From Crenalkalicoccus roseus (GTDB lineage Bacteria; Pseudomonadota; Alphaproteobacteria; Acetobacterales; Acetobacteraceae), in assembly GCF_004761865.1 (NCBI RefSeq), contig NZ_SJDM01000002.1, positions 102,521 through 166,520 on the forward strand: a stretch of 64,000 nucleotides of DNA, written 5' to 3'. Of the stretch, positions 1 to 9,907 are shown piece by piece. Each line of letters opens with the position of its first letter. Positions within the stretch are counted from its first letter, which is position 1. The notes under the pieces are model-generated. The model was not told where the DNA came from, searched no databases, and saw only the letters and a program-made list of their open reading frames with translations. The position numbers and the translations under genes are program-made.

Positions 1-1202
1 TCCTGGGCGGCCTCAAGGGGCCGCTGATGAAGGTGGCGCAGTTCCTGGCCACGGTGCCGGACGCGCTGCCCGAGGAATACGCCGCCCAGCTCGCCACGCT
101 GCAGTCGAACGCCCCGCCCATGGGCTGGCCCTTCGTCCGCCGGCGCATGATGAGCGAGCTCGGCCCCGACTGGGAGCGGAAGTTCCGCGCCTTCGGGCGC
201 GAGGCGGCGGCGGCGGCGAGCCTCGGTCAGGTGCACCGCGCCACCCTGCCGGACGGCACGGAGGTGGCGTGCAAGCTGCAGTATCCCGACATGCCGAGCG
301 TGGTGGAGGCCGATCTCCGCCAGCTCCGCCTGGCGATGCAGCTCTACCGCCGCATGGACAGCTCGCTCGACAACGAGGAGGTGTACGAGGAGCTGCGCGA
401 CCGGCTGCGGGAGGAGCTCGACTACCTGCGCGAGGCGGCGCAGATGCGCCTCTACGGCATCATGCTGCGGGGCGTGCCCGGCGTGCAGGTGCCGCGGCCG
501 ATCGAAGGCTACTGCACGCGCCGCCTGCTGACCATGACCTGGCTGGACGGGCAGCCGATCCTGAGGTGGCTGGAGGGGAACCCGCCGCAGGAGCTGCGCA
601 ACGCCTGCGCCGAGGCGCTGTTCCGCGCCTGGTACGTGCCCTTCTACCGCTACGGCGTGATCCATGGCGACCCGCACCTCGGCAACTACCAGGTGCAGCC
701 GGACCAGAGGGGCATCAACCTGCTCGACTTCGGCACCATCCGCGTCTTCGGGCCGCGCTTCGTCGCCGCGGTGATTCAGCTCTACGAGGCGGTGCGCGAC
801 GGGGACGAGGAGAAGGCGCGCCTGGCCTACGAGGCCTGGGGTTTCCGCAACCTCTCGCGCGAGACCCGCGCGGTGCTGTCGGAGTGGGCGCGCTTCCTCT
901 ACGAGCCGCTGATCCAGGACCGGGTGCGGCCGATCCAGGAATCGGACGATCCCGCCTATGGCCGCAAGGTGGCGGCGCGGGTGCATGAGGGGCTGAAGCG
1001 CACCGGGGGCGTGCGGGTGCCGCGGGAGTTCCCGCTGATGGACCGCGCCGCGATCGGGCTTGGCAGCGTCTTCCTGAGGCTCCGGGCGCAGCTCAACTGG
1101 CACCGGCTGTTCGCCGAGCTGATCGCGGACTTCTCCGAGCAGGCCCTGGCGGAGCGGCAGGCGGCGGCGCTGCGCGAGGCAGGGGTGCCGACGCCCGGCT
1201 GA
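1..1202 (+). CDS. ABC1/UbiB-family atypical kinase (5' end outside window)
   Basis: This is the C-terminal part of an ABC1/AarF/UbiB atypical kinase. The reading frame is open from base 3, so the true start lies upstream; the ATG at 27 is internal, because the residues before it belong to the conserved helix that leads into the KxxQ block (here MKVAQF). Downstream are the alanine-rich nucleotide loop (AAAASLGQVH), the lysine of VACKLQYP, the catalytic-loop block HGDPHLGN near residue 215 and the metal-binding DFG of LLDFGTIR. Family members act at the membrane and support ubiquinone synthesis or handling of hydrophobic quinone precursors. No ubiquinone gene is adjacent here, so a specific ubiB call is not made. 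It faces the c-di-GMP gene tail to tail, with a GC-rich hairpin between them. Confidence 0.9.
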   Translation, partial: LGGLKGPLMKVAQFLATVPDALPEEYAAQLATLQSNAPPMGWPFVRRRMMSELGPDWERKFRAFGREAAAAASLGQVHRATLPDGTEVACKLQYPDMPSVVEADLRQLRLAMQLYRRMDSSLDNEEVYEELRDRLREELDYLREAAQMRLYGIMLRGVPGVQVPRPIEGYCTRRLLTMTWLDGQPILRWLEGNPPQELRNACAEALFRAWYVPFYRYGVIHGDPHLGNYQVQPDQRGINLLDFGTIRVFGPRFVAAVIQLYEAVRDGDEEKARLAYEAWGFRNLSRETRAVLSEWARFLYEPLIQDRVRPIQESDDPAYGRKVAARVHEGLKRTGGVRVPREFPLMDRAAIGLGSVFLRLRAQLNWHRLFAELIADFSEQALAERQAAALREAGVPTPG

Positions 1203-1204
1203 AG

Positions 1205-1239
1205 GCGGGGCCTCCCGCCCGCGGGAAGCGCGGCCCCGC
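1205..1239. terminator. GC hairpin between convergent genes
   Basis: GCGGGGCC (1205-1212) pairs with GGCCCCGC (1232-1239), and the loop contains a second small palindrome. There is no T tract, so it may be a weak or bidirectional terminator between the kinase gene and the convergent GGDEF/EAL gene. Confidence 0.35.
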
Positions 1240-1289
1240 TCCACGGAAGGCCGGGTCGCCGCCGCGGGCGCGGCCGGACGGGGGCGGCC

Positions 1290-3677
1290 TCACGCGGCCA
1301 CGGGGCTGGCGTCGGCGGCCCTGGCGCCCGTCATCGCCGCATAGGCCTCGATCGGCTGCGGGCGGCCGATCAGGTAGCCCTGCACCTCGTCGCAATTCTC
1401 CTGTCGCAGCTCCCTGAGCTGCGCCGGGGTCTCCACGCCCTCGGCCACCACCGGCAGCCGCATTCCCCGGCCAAGGCCGAGCACGGCGCGCACGATGGCG
1501 CGCGCCTGCTCGTCGCCGCCGAGGCCGCGGACGAAGCTGCGATCCACCTTGATCTTGTCGAAGGGGAAGGTGCGCAGCGTGCCGAGCGAGGAGTAGCCGG
1601 TGCCGAAATCGTCGAGCGCCACCCGCACCCCGAGCGCCTTCACCCCCCGCAGCGTCTCGAGCGCCCGCTCGACCTCGCTGACGAACAGGCTTTCCGTCAC
1701 CTCGATCTCGAGCCGCTCCGGCGCGAGGCCGGTCTCTCCCAGGGTGCGGGCGAGCAGCCTGCAGAAATCGGCGTGCTGGATCTGGATCGGGGAGACGTTG
1801 ACGGCGACGCGCAGCGGCCTCGGCCAGCGCGCCGCCTCGCGGCAGGCTTCCGCCAGCGCCCATTCGCCGAGCCGGAGGATGCCGCCCGAGGCCTCGGCGA
1901 TGGGGATGAAGACGTCGGGCGGCACCTGGCCGTGGCGCGGATGGTGCCAGCGCAGCAGCGCCTCGAAGCCGATCACCTCGCCGGTCTCGGCGGCGGCGAC
2001 CGGCTGGTAGTGCAGCGCGAGCTCGCCCCGCGCCGGCGCCAGGCGGATGTCCTGCTCCAGCGCGCGGCGCAGCCGCAGGTCCTGGTCCATCTCCGGCTGG
2101 AAGAAGGCGTGCCCGTCCCGCCCGGCGCTCTTCACGCGGTAGAGGGCGGTATCCGCCGCCCGCAGCAGCGCCTCCGCGTCCTGCGCGTCGGCGGGATGGA
2201 GCGCGATGCCGATGGAGACCGAGACGGAGGCGATCGCGCCCTCGCCGAGGTCGAAGGGAAGGGCGAGGCTCCGCACCAGGCGCTCGGCCAGCGCCGCCGC
2301 AGCGCCCGGGCCGGCCGCCGGGGCCATGAGGATGGCGAACTCGTCGCCGCCGAGCCGGGCCACCATGTCGCTCTCCCGCACCTCGGCGCGGAGGCGCTGC
2401 GCCGCCTCGCGCAGCAGCCGGTCCCCGGCGCCGTGGCCGTACAGGTCGTTCACCGGCTTGAACCGGTCGAGGTCGAGGTAGAGCACGGCGAAGCCCGGCC
2501 CGCCGCGGCGGGCGCCGGCCAGCGCCTCCTCCATTCGCTCGACCAGGCGCGCGCGGTTGGGCAGGCCGGTCAGCGGGTCGTGATGGGCGAGGTGGCGGAT
2601 GCGGGCTTCGGCCGCGATCCGCTCCCTGAGGTCGCGCAGGGCGATGACCAGGCGCGGGCCGGCGCCGGTTTCGATCGGACGGGCGAGGACCTCGACCGGG
2701 GTCCTGCCGCCGAGCGTCGCCGTCAGCGAGCCCTGGCGGGCGGCCAGGGCGGCGACCGGTGCCGGCCCCGCCGCGGCGTCGGCGGCCAGCAGGTCGTCGA
2801 GCCGGCGGCCGAGCAGCGCCGGCCTCGCCTCGCCGAGCAGCTCGCCGAGACGGGCGTTGGCATCCACGATCGTGCCCTCGGCGTCGCAGAGGGCGAGCGC
2901 CTCGAAGGTGGCGTCGGCCAAGCCGCGGAGCCGCTCGGCCTCGGCCGCCCGCCGCCTGCGGCCGAGCCACGTCTGGATCAGGGCGGCCGCCACCCCCGTG
3001 CCGAGCCAGGCCAGGGTGAGCACGGCGACCAGCGCGGCCAGCCAGGGGCGGGGCAGCACCGTGGCGGGAACGGGCACCGCCGGGTCCGGCACCACCAGGA
3101 CCGCCCCCATGCCGATGAAGTGGAGCCCGGCGACGGCGGCGACGAGGAGGGAGGCCGCCGGAAGCGCGGAACCCTCCGGCCGCAGCCGGGCGAGGCCGCC
3201 CGCCATCAGCGCGATGCCGACGGCGCCCGAGCCGAGCACGAGATCGGGGGACCATTCGAGGTGCCCCGGCAGCCGCACCGCCGCCATGCCGAGATAGTGC
3301 ATGGCGACGATGGAGGCGCCGGCCACCGCCCCGCCCAGGGCGCGGCCCCCCGCACCCTCGGCGCGCAGCCAGAGGAGCAGCCCCGCCGCCGCCCCGGCCA
3401 CCGCGAGCGCCGCCGAGCCCAGGGTGATGGCGGGATCGTAGGCGGTGGGCAGCCCCGGCTCATAGGCCAGCATGGCGACGAAATGCGTGGACCAGGCGCC
3501 GCCGCCGAGGCAGGCGGCGGCGAGGAGCAGGGTCCAGGCCCGGTGGCGTTCCCGCCCGGCGCGCGCGTGCTGGGCGGCCATGGCGGCGGCCCCGGCGGCG
3601 CCGGCCAGGATCAGGACCGCCAGCGCGACCAGGGCAAGGTCATGGTCCCCCCCGAGGCAGGCAAGGACTCGCAACAT
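1290..3677 (-). CDS. MHYT-PAS-GGDEF-EAL cyclic-di-GMP signalling protein
   Basis: This is a 795-residue inner-membrane sensor that could both make and break c-di-GMP. Residues 10-235 hold seven hydrophobic helices with the MHYT signatures STHFVAM (63-69), MHYLGM (126-131) and LHFIGM (185-190), a domain proposed in the family to bind a metal and sense a diatomic gas. A PAS-like stretch follows at 245-355. The GGDEF domain has an intact GGDEF at 443-447 after the usual entry motif HDPLTGLPNR. The EAL domain starts with EALLRW at 572 and carries DDFGTGYSSL (689-698), so both catalytic sites look intact. It is divergent from pntAA, with 136 bp between the starts. Which activity dominates cannot be read from sequence. 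Confidence 0.95.
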   Translation of the reverse strand: MLRVLACLGGDHDLALVALAVLILAGAAGAAAMAAQHARAGRERHRAWTLLLAAACLGGGAWSTHFVAMLAYEPGLPTAYDPAITLGSAALAVAGAAAGLLLWLRAEGAGGRALGGAVAGASIVAMHYLGMAAVRLPGHLEWSPDLVLGSGAVGIALMAGGLARLRPEGSALPAASLLVAAVAGLHFIGMGAVLVVPDPAVPVPATVLPRPWLAALVAVLTLAWLGTGVAAALIQTWLGRRRRAAEAERLRGLADATFEALALCDAEGTIVDANARLGELLGEARPALLGRRLDDLLAADAAAGPAPVAALAARQGSLTATLGGRTPVEVLARPIETGAGPRLVIALRDLRERIAAEARIRHLAHHDPLTGLPNRARLVERMEEALAGARRGGPGFAVLYLDLDRFKPVNDLYGHGAGDRLLREAAQRLRAEVRESDMVARLGGDEFAILMAPAAGPGAAAALAERLVRSLALPFDLGEGAIASVSVSIGIALHPADAQDAEALLRAADTALYRVKSAGRDGHAFFQPEMDQDLRLRRALEQDIRLAPARGELALHYQPVAAAETGEVIGFEALLRWHHPRHGQVPPDVFIPIAEASGGILRLGEWALAEACREAARWPRPLRVAVNVSPIQIQHADFCRLLARTLGETGLAPERLEIEVTESLFVSEVERALETLRGVKALGVRVALDDFGTGYSSLGTLRTFPFDKIKVDRSFVRGLGGDEQARAIVRAVLGLGRGMRLPVVAEGVETPAQLRELRQENCDEVQGYLIGRPQPIEAYAAMTGARAADASPVAA

Positions 3678-3813
3678 GCTGCACGCTCCGATCGGTCTCG
3701 GATCGCCGTAATATCATTTCGGTTGCCATTTCCTTAAGCCGGGGCGGCGCGGCTGTCGCCTTGCGGCCGCAGCGGCCATCGCGCATGTTGCGGGGCCGAG
3801 GGGGGTAGCCCGC

Positions 3814-4971
3814 ATGCGACTTGCTGTGCTGAAGGAGCGGCGACCGGCCGAGACCCGGGTTGCGGCCACGCCGGAGACGGTGAGGAAGCTCGCCGGTCTC
3901 GGCCTGTCCGTCGTGGTCGAGGCCGGAGCCGGGGAGCGGGCCGGCATTCCCGACGCGGCCTTCCGGGAGGCGGGGGCCGAGATCGCGCCGGATTTCGCCG
4001 CCGCCCTCGCCGGGGCCGGAATCGTGCTGAAGATCCGCGCGCCGCTCGCCGCGGGGGAGGGGGAGGCGGACGAGCTCGCCGCCATCCCGCGCGGCGCCCT
4101 GCTGATCGGCGAGCTCCGTGCCGACGAGGCGGCGGCGCGCGCCTATGCCGAGCGGGGCATCGACGCCTGCGCCATGGAATTGCTGCCGCGCATCACCCGC
4201 GCGCAGTCCATGGACATCCTCTCCTCCCAGGCCAACCTCGCCGGCTACCGCGCGGTGATCGAGGCGGCGGCGGCCTACGACAAGGTCTTCCCGATGCTGA
4301 TGACGGCGGCGGGCACGGTGCCGGCCGCCAACGTCTTCGTCATGGGCGCGGGCGTGGCCGGGCTGCAGGCGATCGCCACCGCGCGCCGCCTCGGCGGGCG
4401 GGTGTCCGCCACCGATGTCCGCCCCGCGGCCAAGGAGGAGATCAAGTCCCTCGGCGCCGCCTTCGTCGGCTACGAGGACGAGGAGAGCCGCGCGGCGCAG
4501 ACCGCCGGCGGCTACGCCAAGGCGATGAGCCCGGAATTCCTCCGCAGGCAGGCCGAGGTGGTGGCCGGGCACATCGCCAAGCAGGACATCGTGGTCTGCA
4601 CCGCCCTCGTCCAGGGCCGCAAGGCGCCGACGCTGGTCACCGAGGAGATGGTGGCGAGCATGAAGCCCGGCAGCGTCATCGTGGACATCGCCGCGGATGC
4701 GGGGGGGAATTGCGCGCTGACCAGGCCGGGAGAGGCGATCACCACCGGGAACGGCGTGCGCATCCTCGGCCATTCGAACTGGCCCGGCCGGGTGCCGGCG
4801 GCGGCGAGCAGCCTGTTCGCGCGCAACCTGCTGACCTTCCTCAGTACCTTCTGGGACAAGGAGGCCCGCGCGCCGAAGCTGCCCGAAGGCGACGAGATCG
4901 TGAAGGGCGTGCTGCTCACCCGCGGCGGCGCCGTGATCCACCCGAGCTTCGCGCCGGCCCGGGCGGCCTAG
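3814..4971 (+). CDS. pntAA: NAD(P) transhydrogenase subunit alpha 1 (NAD-binding)
   Basis: This 385-residue soluble dI component of the proton-translocating transhydrogenase binds NAD(H) and passes hydride to NADP+ on PntB. The N-terminus is the alanine dehydrogenase/PNT fold (start [11 protein letters not shown]), the RQ-loop region is recognisable around [17 protein letters not shown], and a Rossmann [13 protein letters not shown] motif lies near residue 170. The alpha polypeptide is split in two, as is usual in alphaproteobacteria. It is first in a pntAA-pntAB-pntB operon, with 13 bp to the next start and GAAGGGAG as ribosome site for that start. Confidence 0.97.
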   Translation: MRLAVLKERRPAETRVAATPETVRKLAGLGLSVVVEAGAGERAGIPDAAFREAGAEIAPDFAAALAGAGIVLKIRAPLAAGEGEADELAAIPRGALLIGELRADEAAARAYAERGIDACAMELLPRITRAQSMDILSSQANLAGYRAVIEAAAAYDKVFPMLMTAAGTVPAANVFVMGAGVAGLQAIATARRLGGRVSATDVRPAAKEEIKSLGAAFVGYEDEESRAAQTAGGYAKAMSPEFLRRQAEVVAGHIAKQDIVVCTALVQGRKAPTLVTEEMVASMKPGSVIVDIAADAGGNCALTRPGEAITTGNGVRILGHSNWPGRVPAAASSLFARNLLTFLSTFWDKEARAPKLPEGDEIVKGVLLTRGGAVIHPSFAPARAA

Positions 4972-4984
4972 AAGGGAGCCTTCC

Positions 4985-5392
4985 ATGAACCCGAGCGAAC
5001 TGGCCGCCCAGGCCGAGGCAACCGCGCGCCGCGCGCTGGAACTGGCCGAGCAGGCGCGCCTCGCCGCCGAGGCCGCCGCCCTGCAGGCCGCGCCGGTGGC
5101 CGCCGCGGCCGAGCCCTTCCTGTTCCTGCTGACGATCTTCCTGCTCGCCTGCTTCGTCGGCTACTACGTGGTGTGGAACGTCACCCCGGCGCTGCACTCC
5201 CCGCTGATGGGCGTGACCAACGCCATCTCCTCCGTCATCGTGGTCGGCGCCATCATGGCGACCGGCCTCGCCTACAGCGGCGTCGCCACCGCCTTCGGCT
5301 TCCTCGCCGCGCTGCTCGCCTCGGTGAACATCTTCGGCGGCTTCATCGTCACGCGACGGATGCTGGCCATGTTCCGCTCCAAGAAGGGCTGA
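4985..5392 (+). CDS. pntAB: NAD(P) transhydrogenase subunit alpha 2 (membrane)
   Basis: This 135-residue membrane piece of the split alpha subunit forms part of the proton channel (dII). After an alanine-rich amphipathic N-terminus, three to four hydrophobic helices follow from about residue 38, including the conserved block [20 protein letters not shown] and the [14 protein letters not shown] segment typical of this subunit. It lies between pntAA and pntB with only 4 bp to the pntB start, so co-translation is likely. Confidence 0.96.
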   Translation: MNPSELAAQAEATARRALELAEQARLAAEAAALQAAPVAAAAEPFLFLLTIFLLACFVGYYVVWNVTPALHSPLMGVTNAISSVIVVGAIMATGLAYSGVATAFGFLAALLASVNIFGGFIVTRRMLAMFRSKKG

Positions 5393-5396
5393 GCCA

Positions 5397-6800
5397 ATGG
5401 CGACCACGCTCACCACCCTCGCCTACCTCGTCGCCTCGGTCCTGTTTATCCTCGCGCTGCGCGGCCTCTCCCACCCCGAGACCAGCCGGCAGGGCAATGT
5501 CTACGGCATGATCGGCATGGGGATCGCCGTGGTGGCGACCCTGCTCAAGCCGGGCATGTCGGCAGGCGGCATCGCGCTGATCCTGCTGGCGGTGGCGATC
5601 GGCGGCTCGATCGGCACCTACATCGCCACCCGCATCCAGATGACGGCGCTGCCCCAGCTGGTCGCCGCCTTCCACTCCCTGGTCGGCATGGCGGCGGTGT
5701 TCGTGGCGGCGGCCGCCTTCTACGCGCCGGAGAGCTTCGGCATCGGCGTGCGCGGCAACATCAAGGCGAGCTCGCTGGTGGAGATGTCCCTCGGGCTCGC
5801 CATCGGCGCCATCACCTTCTCCGGCTCGGTGATCGCCTTCGCCAAGCTCGACGGACGGATGTCCGGCGCGCCGATCCTCTTCGGCGGGCAGCACTGGCTG
5901 AACCTCGGGCTCGGCATCCTGCTGCTGGTGCTGATCATCGCCTTCGTCGGCACCGGCAACGGGGCGCTGTTCTGGATCATCGCCATCCTCGCCTTCGCGC
6001 TCGGCTTCCTGCTCATCATCCCGATCGGCGGGGCGGACATGCCGGTGGTGGTGTCCATGCTGAACAGCTATTCGGGCTGGGCGGCGGCGGGCATCGGCTT
6101 CACCATCGGCAACCTGCTGCTGATCATCACCGGCGCCCTGGTCGGCGCGGCGGGCGCGATCCTGTCCTACATCATGTGCAAGGGCATGAACCGCAGCATC
6201 ATCAACGTGCTGCTGGGCGGCTTCGGCACGGACAGCGGCGCCGCCGCGGCGGCGGGCGCGGGCGACCGCGGCCCGGTGAAGGCCGGCAGTCCGGAGGATG
6301 CCGCCTTCATCATGAAGAACGCCTCCAAGATCATCGTCGTGCCGGGCTACGGCATGGCGGTGGCGCAGGCCCAGCAGGTGCTGCGGGAGATGGCGGACCT
6401 CCTCAAGAAGGAGGGGGTGGAGGTCAAGTACGCCATCCATCCCGTGGCCGGGCGCATGCCGGGGCACATGAACGTGCTGCTCGCCGAGGCCAACGTGCCC
6501 TATGACGAGGTGTTCGAGCTGGAGGAGATCAACCCCGAATTCGCCGATGCCGACGTCGCCTACGTGATCGGCGCCAACGACGTGACCAACCCCGCGGCCA
6601 AGACCGACCCGGCCTCGCCCATCTACGGCATGCCGATCCTGGACGTGGAGCGGGCGAAGACGGTGTTCTTCGTCAAGCGCGGCATGGCCTCGGGCTATGC
6701 CGGGGTGGAGAACGAGCTGTTCTTCCGCCCCAACACCATGATGCTCTTCGGCGACGCCAAGAAGGTGACGCAGGAGATCGTCCAGGCGCTGCAGAAGTAG
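5397..6800 (+). CDS. pntB: NAD(P) transhydrogenase subunit beta
   Basis: This 467-residue beta subunit couples proton entry to NADPH formation. Roughly residues 1-265 are membrane helices (dII) and residues 290-467 form the NADP-binding dIII domain, shown by VPGYGMAVAQAQ (near 315), HPVAGRMPGHMNVLLAEA and the C-terminal FFVKRGMASGYAGVEN and LFGDAKK segments. The length is normal for the family. It is last in the operon, which probably supplies NADPH for biosynthesis and redox defence. Confidence 0.97.
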   Translation: MATTLTTLAYLVASVLFILALRGLSHPETSRQGNVYGMIGMGIAVVATLLKPGMSAGGIALILLAVAIGGSIGTYIATRIQMTALPQLVAAFHSLVGMAAVFVAAAAFYAPESFGIGVRGNIKASSLVEMSLGLAIGAITFSGSVIAFAKLDGRMSGAPILFGGQHWLNLGLGILLLVLIIAFVGTGNGALFWIIAILAFALGFLLIIPIGGADMPVVVSMLNSYSGWAAAGIGFTIGNLLLIITGALVGAAGAILSYIMCKGMNRSIINVLLGGFGTDSGAAAAAGAGDRGPVKAGSPEDAAFIMKNASKIIVVPGYGMAVAQAQQVLREMADLLKKEGVEVKYAIHPVAGRMPGHMNVLLAEANVPYDEVFELEEINPEFADADVAYVIGANDVTNPAAKTDPASPIYGMPILDVERAKTVFFVKRGMASGYAGVENELFFRPNTMMLFGDAKKVTQEIVQALQK

Positions 6801-6861
6801 TGCCGGGCGGACTGCCGATGCCGGCGAAGAGGGCCCCGCGGCGCCGCGGCGGGGGCGGGTG

Positions 6862-7443
6862 ATGCTGCGCGGCCTCTATGACTGGACGATGCGCCTGGCC
6901 GCCCACCGGCGGGCACCCTGGGCGCTCGGCGGCGTCTCCTTCGTCGAGAGCTCCGTCTTCCCGGTGCCGCCCGACGTGCTGCTGATCCCCATGGTGCTGG
7001 CGGAGCGGGCGAAGGCCTGGTTCTACGCGGCGCTGTGCACCCTCACCTCGGTGCTCGGGGGGCTGGCGGGCTACCTGATCGGGCTGTTCCTGTTCGATAC
7101 GGTGGGCAGGCCGATCCTGGAACTCTACGGCTACACCGCGCAGTTCGAGGAATTCGCCGGGCGCTACAACGAATGGGGCGCCTGGATCGTGCTGATGGCG
7201 GGAATCACGCCCTTCCCCTACAAGGTCATCACCATCGCCTCGGGCATGACGCGGCTTGACCTCGCCGTGTTCCTGCTGGCGAGTCTCGTCGCGCGCGGCG
7301 CCCGCTTCTTCCTGGTCGCCGCGCTGCTCTATGCCTTCGGCCCGCCGATCCGCGACTTCATCGAGCGGCGGCTCGGCCTCGTCACCGCGCTCGGCTTCGT
7401 CCTGCTGATCGGCGGCTTCCTCGCCGTCCGCCTGCTGCGGTAG
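6862..7443 (+). CDS. YqaA/DedA-like inner-membrane protein (VTT domain)
   Basis: A 193-residue polytopic membrane protein of the SNARE-associated/VTT (DedA-like) superfamily, closest in layout to the short YqaA type. The diagnostic FVESSVFPVPPDVLLIP segment lies near the N-terminus, and the re-entrant-loop region GITPFPYKVITIASG lies near residue 115. Family members take part in membrane lipid handling and envelope homeostasis; the exact substrate here is unknown. The ATG at 6862 directly follows an in-frame GTG at 6859, so either could be used; GGGGGCGGG just upstream serves as ribosome site. It follows pntB by about 60 bp. Confidence 0.85.
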   Translation: MLRGLYDWTMRLAAHRRAPWALGGVSFVESSVFPVPPDVLLIPMVLAERAKAWFYAALCTLTSVLGGLAGYLIGLFLFDTVGRPILELYGYTAQFEEFAGRYNEWGAWIVLMAGITPFPYKVITIASGMTRLDLAVFLLASLVARGARFFLVAALLYAFGPPIRDFIERRLGLVTALGFVLLIGGFLAVRLLR

Positions 7444-7449
7444 GGGGCC

Positions 7450-7728
7450 TCAGCGCCGGCGGGACGCCGCCACGGGGGGCGGCGCCGGCGGGCCGATCAC
7501 CGGCCGCCACGGGCGCTCGGCCAGCGGCGGGGGCATGTCGGCGGCCGCCTCGCGCCAGAGCAGGCGCAGGACGAGGCCGCAGCCGAGGGCGAGGGTCAGC
7601 CCGCCCAGGAACAGCACCTCGCCGGGGAGGGTGGCGACCAGCAGCGCGGCCGGCAGCGCAATGGCGCCCGGCAGCAGCCAGGAGGCAAGCCTGGCGCGCA
7701 TCAGGGTGGCAAGATAGGTGTCGTTCAT
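7450..7728 (-). CDS. Small two-helix membrane protein, unknown function
   Basis: A 92-residue protein with two hydrophobic segments (about residues 17-35 and 37-57) and a proline-rich basic C-terminal tail. It resembles no family I can name. It is convergent with the YqaA-like gene, only 6 bp apart, and divergent from the EF-G-like gene. Codon use is normal for the genome, which supports a real gene. Confidence 0.6.
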   Translation of the reverse strand: MNDTYLATLMRARLASWLLPGAIALPAALLVATLPGEVLFLGGLTLALGCGLVLRLLWREAAADMPPPLAERPWRPVIGPPAPPPVAASRRR

Positions 7729-7963
7729 CCCGGCCTCGTTTTCGTTCTGTTGGCGCCCGGCCCGGGCGCCCGGCCAGTATACGCGCGGGCATCCGGGCAG
7801 CCGCCGGCGATCCAGCGTTGGTGATCGCGGGGCTTGCCACCCGCCCCGCGCTTTCCGTTAGGCTGGGCGGACGCATGGCGCCCGGGCGAGCCCCGGGCTC
7901 CCCCGGACGCCGGCGGCGGGCGGCCGCGCGGCCGCCCTGCCAACGCAGACGGGAGGGCGTGCG

Positions 7964-9907
7964 ATGCCAGACTTCACCGGCAGAGAATCCGGCGGGGCCC
8001 AGCCCCGCGCCATTGCCCTGGTGGGGCCGCAGGGGAGCGGAAAGACCACCCTGCTCGACGCCCTGCTCGCCGCTGCGGGCTCGCCCGTGCGGCGCCGCGA
8101 GGCGGCCGGCATGACCACCGAGCTGCGCCTCGCCCATTGCGGCTTCATGGGCGACCCCTGGACCCTGATGGACTGCCCGGGCTCGATCGAGTTCGCGCAC
8201 GAGGCCTGCTGCGCGCTGGCGGTGGCCGATCTCGCCGTGCTGGTCTGCGAGCCGGCGCCGGAACGCGTCGCCACCATCGGCCCGGCCCTGCGCGCGGTGG
8301 AGGAGGCGGGCATCCCCGCCATCATCTTCATCAACAAGATCGACATGCTCTCCGGACGGGTGCGCGACATGCTGGCGGCGCTGCAGGGGCAGAGCCGGCG
8401 CAAGCTGGTGCTGCGCCAGGTGCCGATCCGCGAGGGCGAGACCGTGACCGGCTATGTGGACGTGGTCAGCGAGCGCGCCTACCGCTACCGCCGCGGCGAG
8501 CCCTCGGAACGCATTCCCCTGCCCGAGGCGGTGCGCGCGCGCGAGGCCGAGGCGCGCGCCGAGCTGCTGGAGGCGCTGGCCGACCACGACGACGCGCTGA
8601 TGGAGAAGGTGCTCGAGGACCTGGTGCCGACGCCGGAGGAGATCTACCGCCCGCTGCACCAGGGCGAGGTGAGTGGCGCCGTGGTCAGCGTGCTGCTCGG
8701 CGCGGCGGACCGCAGCAACGGCATCCAGCGGCTGTGGAAGGCGCTGCGGCACGACACGCCCTCGCCGGCGGAGACGCGCGAGCGCCTCGGCATCCCCGCC
8801 GAGGGCGAGCCGCTGGCGCAGGTGTTCCGCACCGTCCATGCCGGCCATGCCGGCCGCCTCTCCTATGCCCGCATCTGGCGCGGCCCGGTGAAGGACGGCG
8901 CCACGCTCGGCGGCGTGCGCATCGGCGGCATCCACCGCTTCCCGAACGGCGAGGCGCAGAAGGTGCCGCAGGCCGAGACCGGAGAGGTGGTGGCGCTCGG
9001 CCGGCTGGAGGGCGTGCGCACCGGCGACACGCTGGGCGGCGACCGCCTGCCCTTCCCCGAGCCGCCGCCGCCGGTCTACGCGCTCGCCATCACGCTCGAG
9101 GACCGCAAGGACGAGGTGCGTCTCTCCTCGGCGCTGCAGCGGCTGGTGGAGGAGGACGCGTCGCTCAGCGTGCGCCAGGACGCGGAGATGGGGCAGATGG
9201 TCATCGCCGGCCAGGGCGACATGCATCTGCGCGCGGCGCTGGAGCGCCTCGCCACGGCCTCGGGGGTCAAGGTGAAGTCGGTGCGGCCGCAGGTCGCCTA
9301 CCGCGAGACCATCCGCCGCCCCGTCCTGCAGCATGCGCGGCTGAAGCGCCAGACCGGCGGGCACGGGCAGTTCGCCGATGTGAAGCTGGAGATCGAGCCG
9401 CGCGGGCGCGGTGAGGGCTTCAGCTTCACCGACCGCATCGTCGGCGGCGTGGTGCCGAAGCGCTTCATCCCCGCCGTCGGCGAGGCGGCGGAGGAGGCGA
9501 CGAAGAAGGGGCCGCTCGGCCATCCGGTGGTGGACATCGCCGTCACCCTGGTGGACGGCACCTTCCACTCCGTGGACAGTTCCGACATGGCCTTCGCCAC
9601 CGCCACCCGGATGGCGATGCAGGAGGGGCTGGCCAAGGCCGAGCCGGTGCTGCTCGAACCCATAGACCATGTGACGGTGAGCGTGCCGGCCGAGTTCACC
9701 GCCAACGCGCAGCGCCTGCTCACCGGGCGGCGCGGCCAGATCCTCGGCTATGCCGCAAAGCCCGGCTGGGAGGGCTGGGACGAGGTGGAGGCGCTGGTGC
9801 CCGAGGCGGAGATGCACGACCTGATCATCGAGCTGCGCTCGCAGACGCTCGGCCTCGGCACCTATGTCCGCCGCTTCGACCATCTGGCGGAGGCGCGGGG
9901 GCGGTAG
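7964..9907 (+). CDS. Elongation factor G-like GTPase (EF-G paralogue)
   Basis: A 647-residue translational GTPase of the EF-G-like class, somewhat shorter than housekeeping EF-G (about 690-700). The P-loop is GPQGSGKT (21-28), the G3 element is DCPGS (70-74) and G4 is NKID near 127. Domains II to V follow, with recognisable EF-G domain IV/V segments such as GGHGQFADV and RGQILGYAAKPGWEGWDEV. The G3 block carries Ser74 where canonical EF-G and EF-Tu have the catalytic His of DTPGH, so GTP hydrolysis may be slow or differently triggered. It is not next to ribosomal protein genes, again arguing against the main fusA. The ATG is preceded by GGGAGGGCGTGCG. Confidence 0.9.
   Translation: MPDFTGRESGGAQPRAIALVGPQGSGKTTLLDALLAAAGSPVRRREAAGMTTELRLAHCGFMGDPWTLMDCPGSIEFAHEACCALAVADLAVLVCEPAPERVATIGPALRAVEEAGIPAIIFINKIDMLSGRVRDMLAALQGQSRRKLVLRQVPIREGETVTGYVDVVSERAYRYRRGEPSERIPLPEAVRAREAEARAELLEALADHDDALMEKVLEDLVPTPEEIYRPLHQGEVSGAVVSVLLGAADRSNGIQRLWKALRHDTPSPAETRERLGIPAEGEPLAQVFRTVHAGHAGRLSYARIWRGPVKDGATLGGVRIGGIHRFPNGEAQKVPQAETGEVVALGRLEGVRTGDTLGGDRLPFPEPPPPVYALAITLEDRKDEVRLSSALQRLVEEDASLSVRQDAEMGQMVIAGQGDMHLRAALERLATASGVKVKSVRPQVAYRETIRRPVLQHARLKRQTGGHGQFADVKLEIEPRGRGEGFSFTDRIVGGVVPKRFIPAVGEAAEEATKKGPLGHPVVDIAVTLVDGTFHSVDSSDMAFATATRMAMQEGLAKAEPVLLEPIDHVTVSVPAEFTANAQRLLTGRRGQILGYAAKPGWEGWDEVEALVPEAEMHDLIIELRSQTLGLGTYVRRFDHLAEARGR

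Noticed and set aside
1093..3255. 720-codon minus-strand ORF overlapping the GGDEF/EAL gene
   Set aside because: Arg/Ala/Gly-only composition in another frame of a gene with complete GGDEF and EAL motifs.
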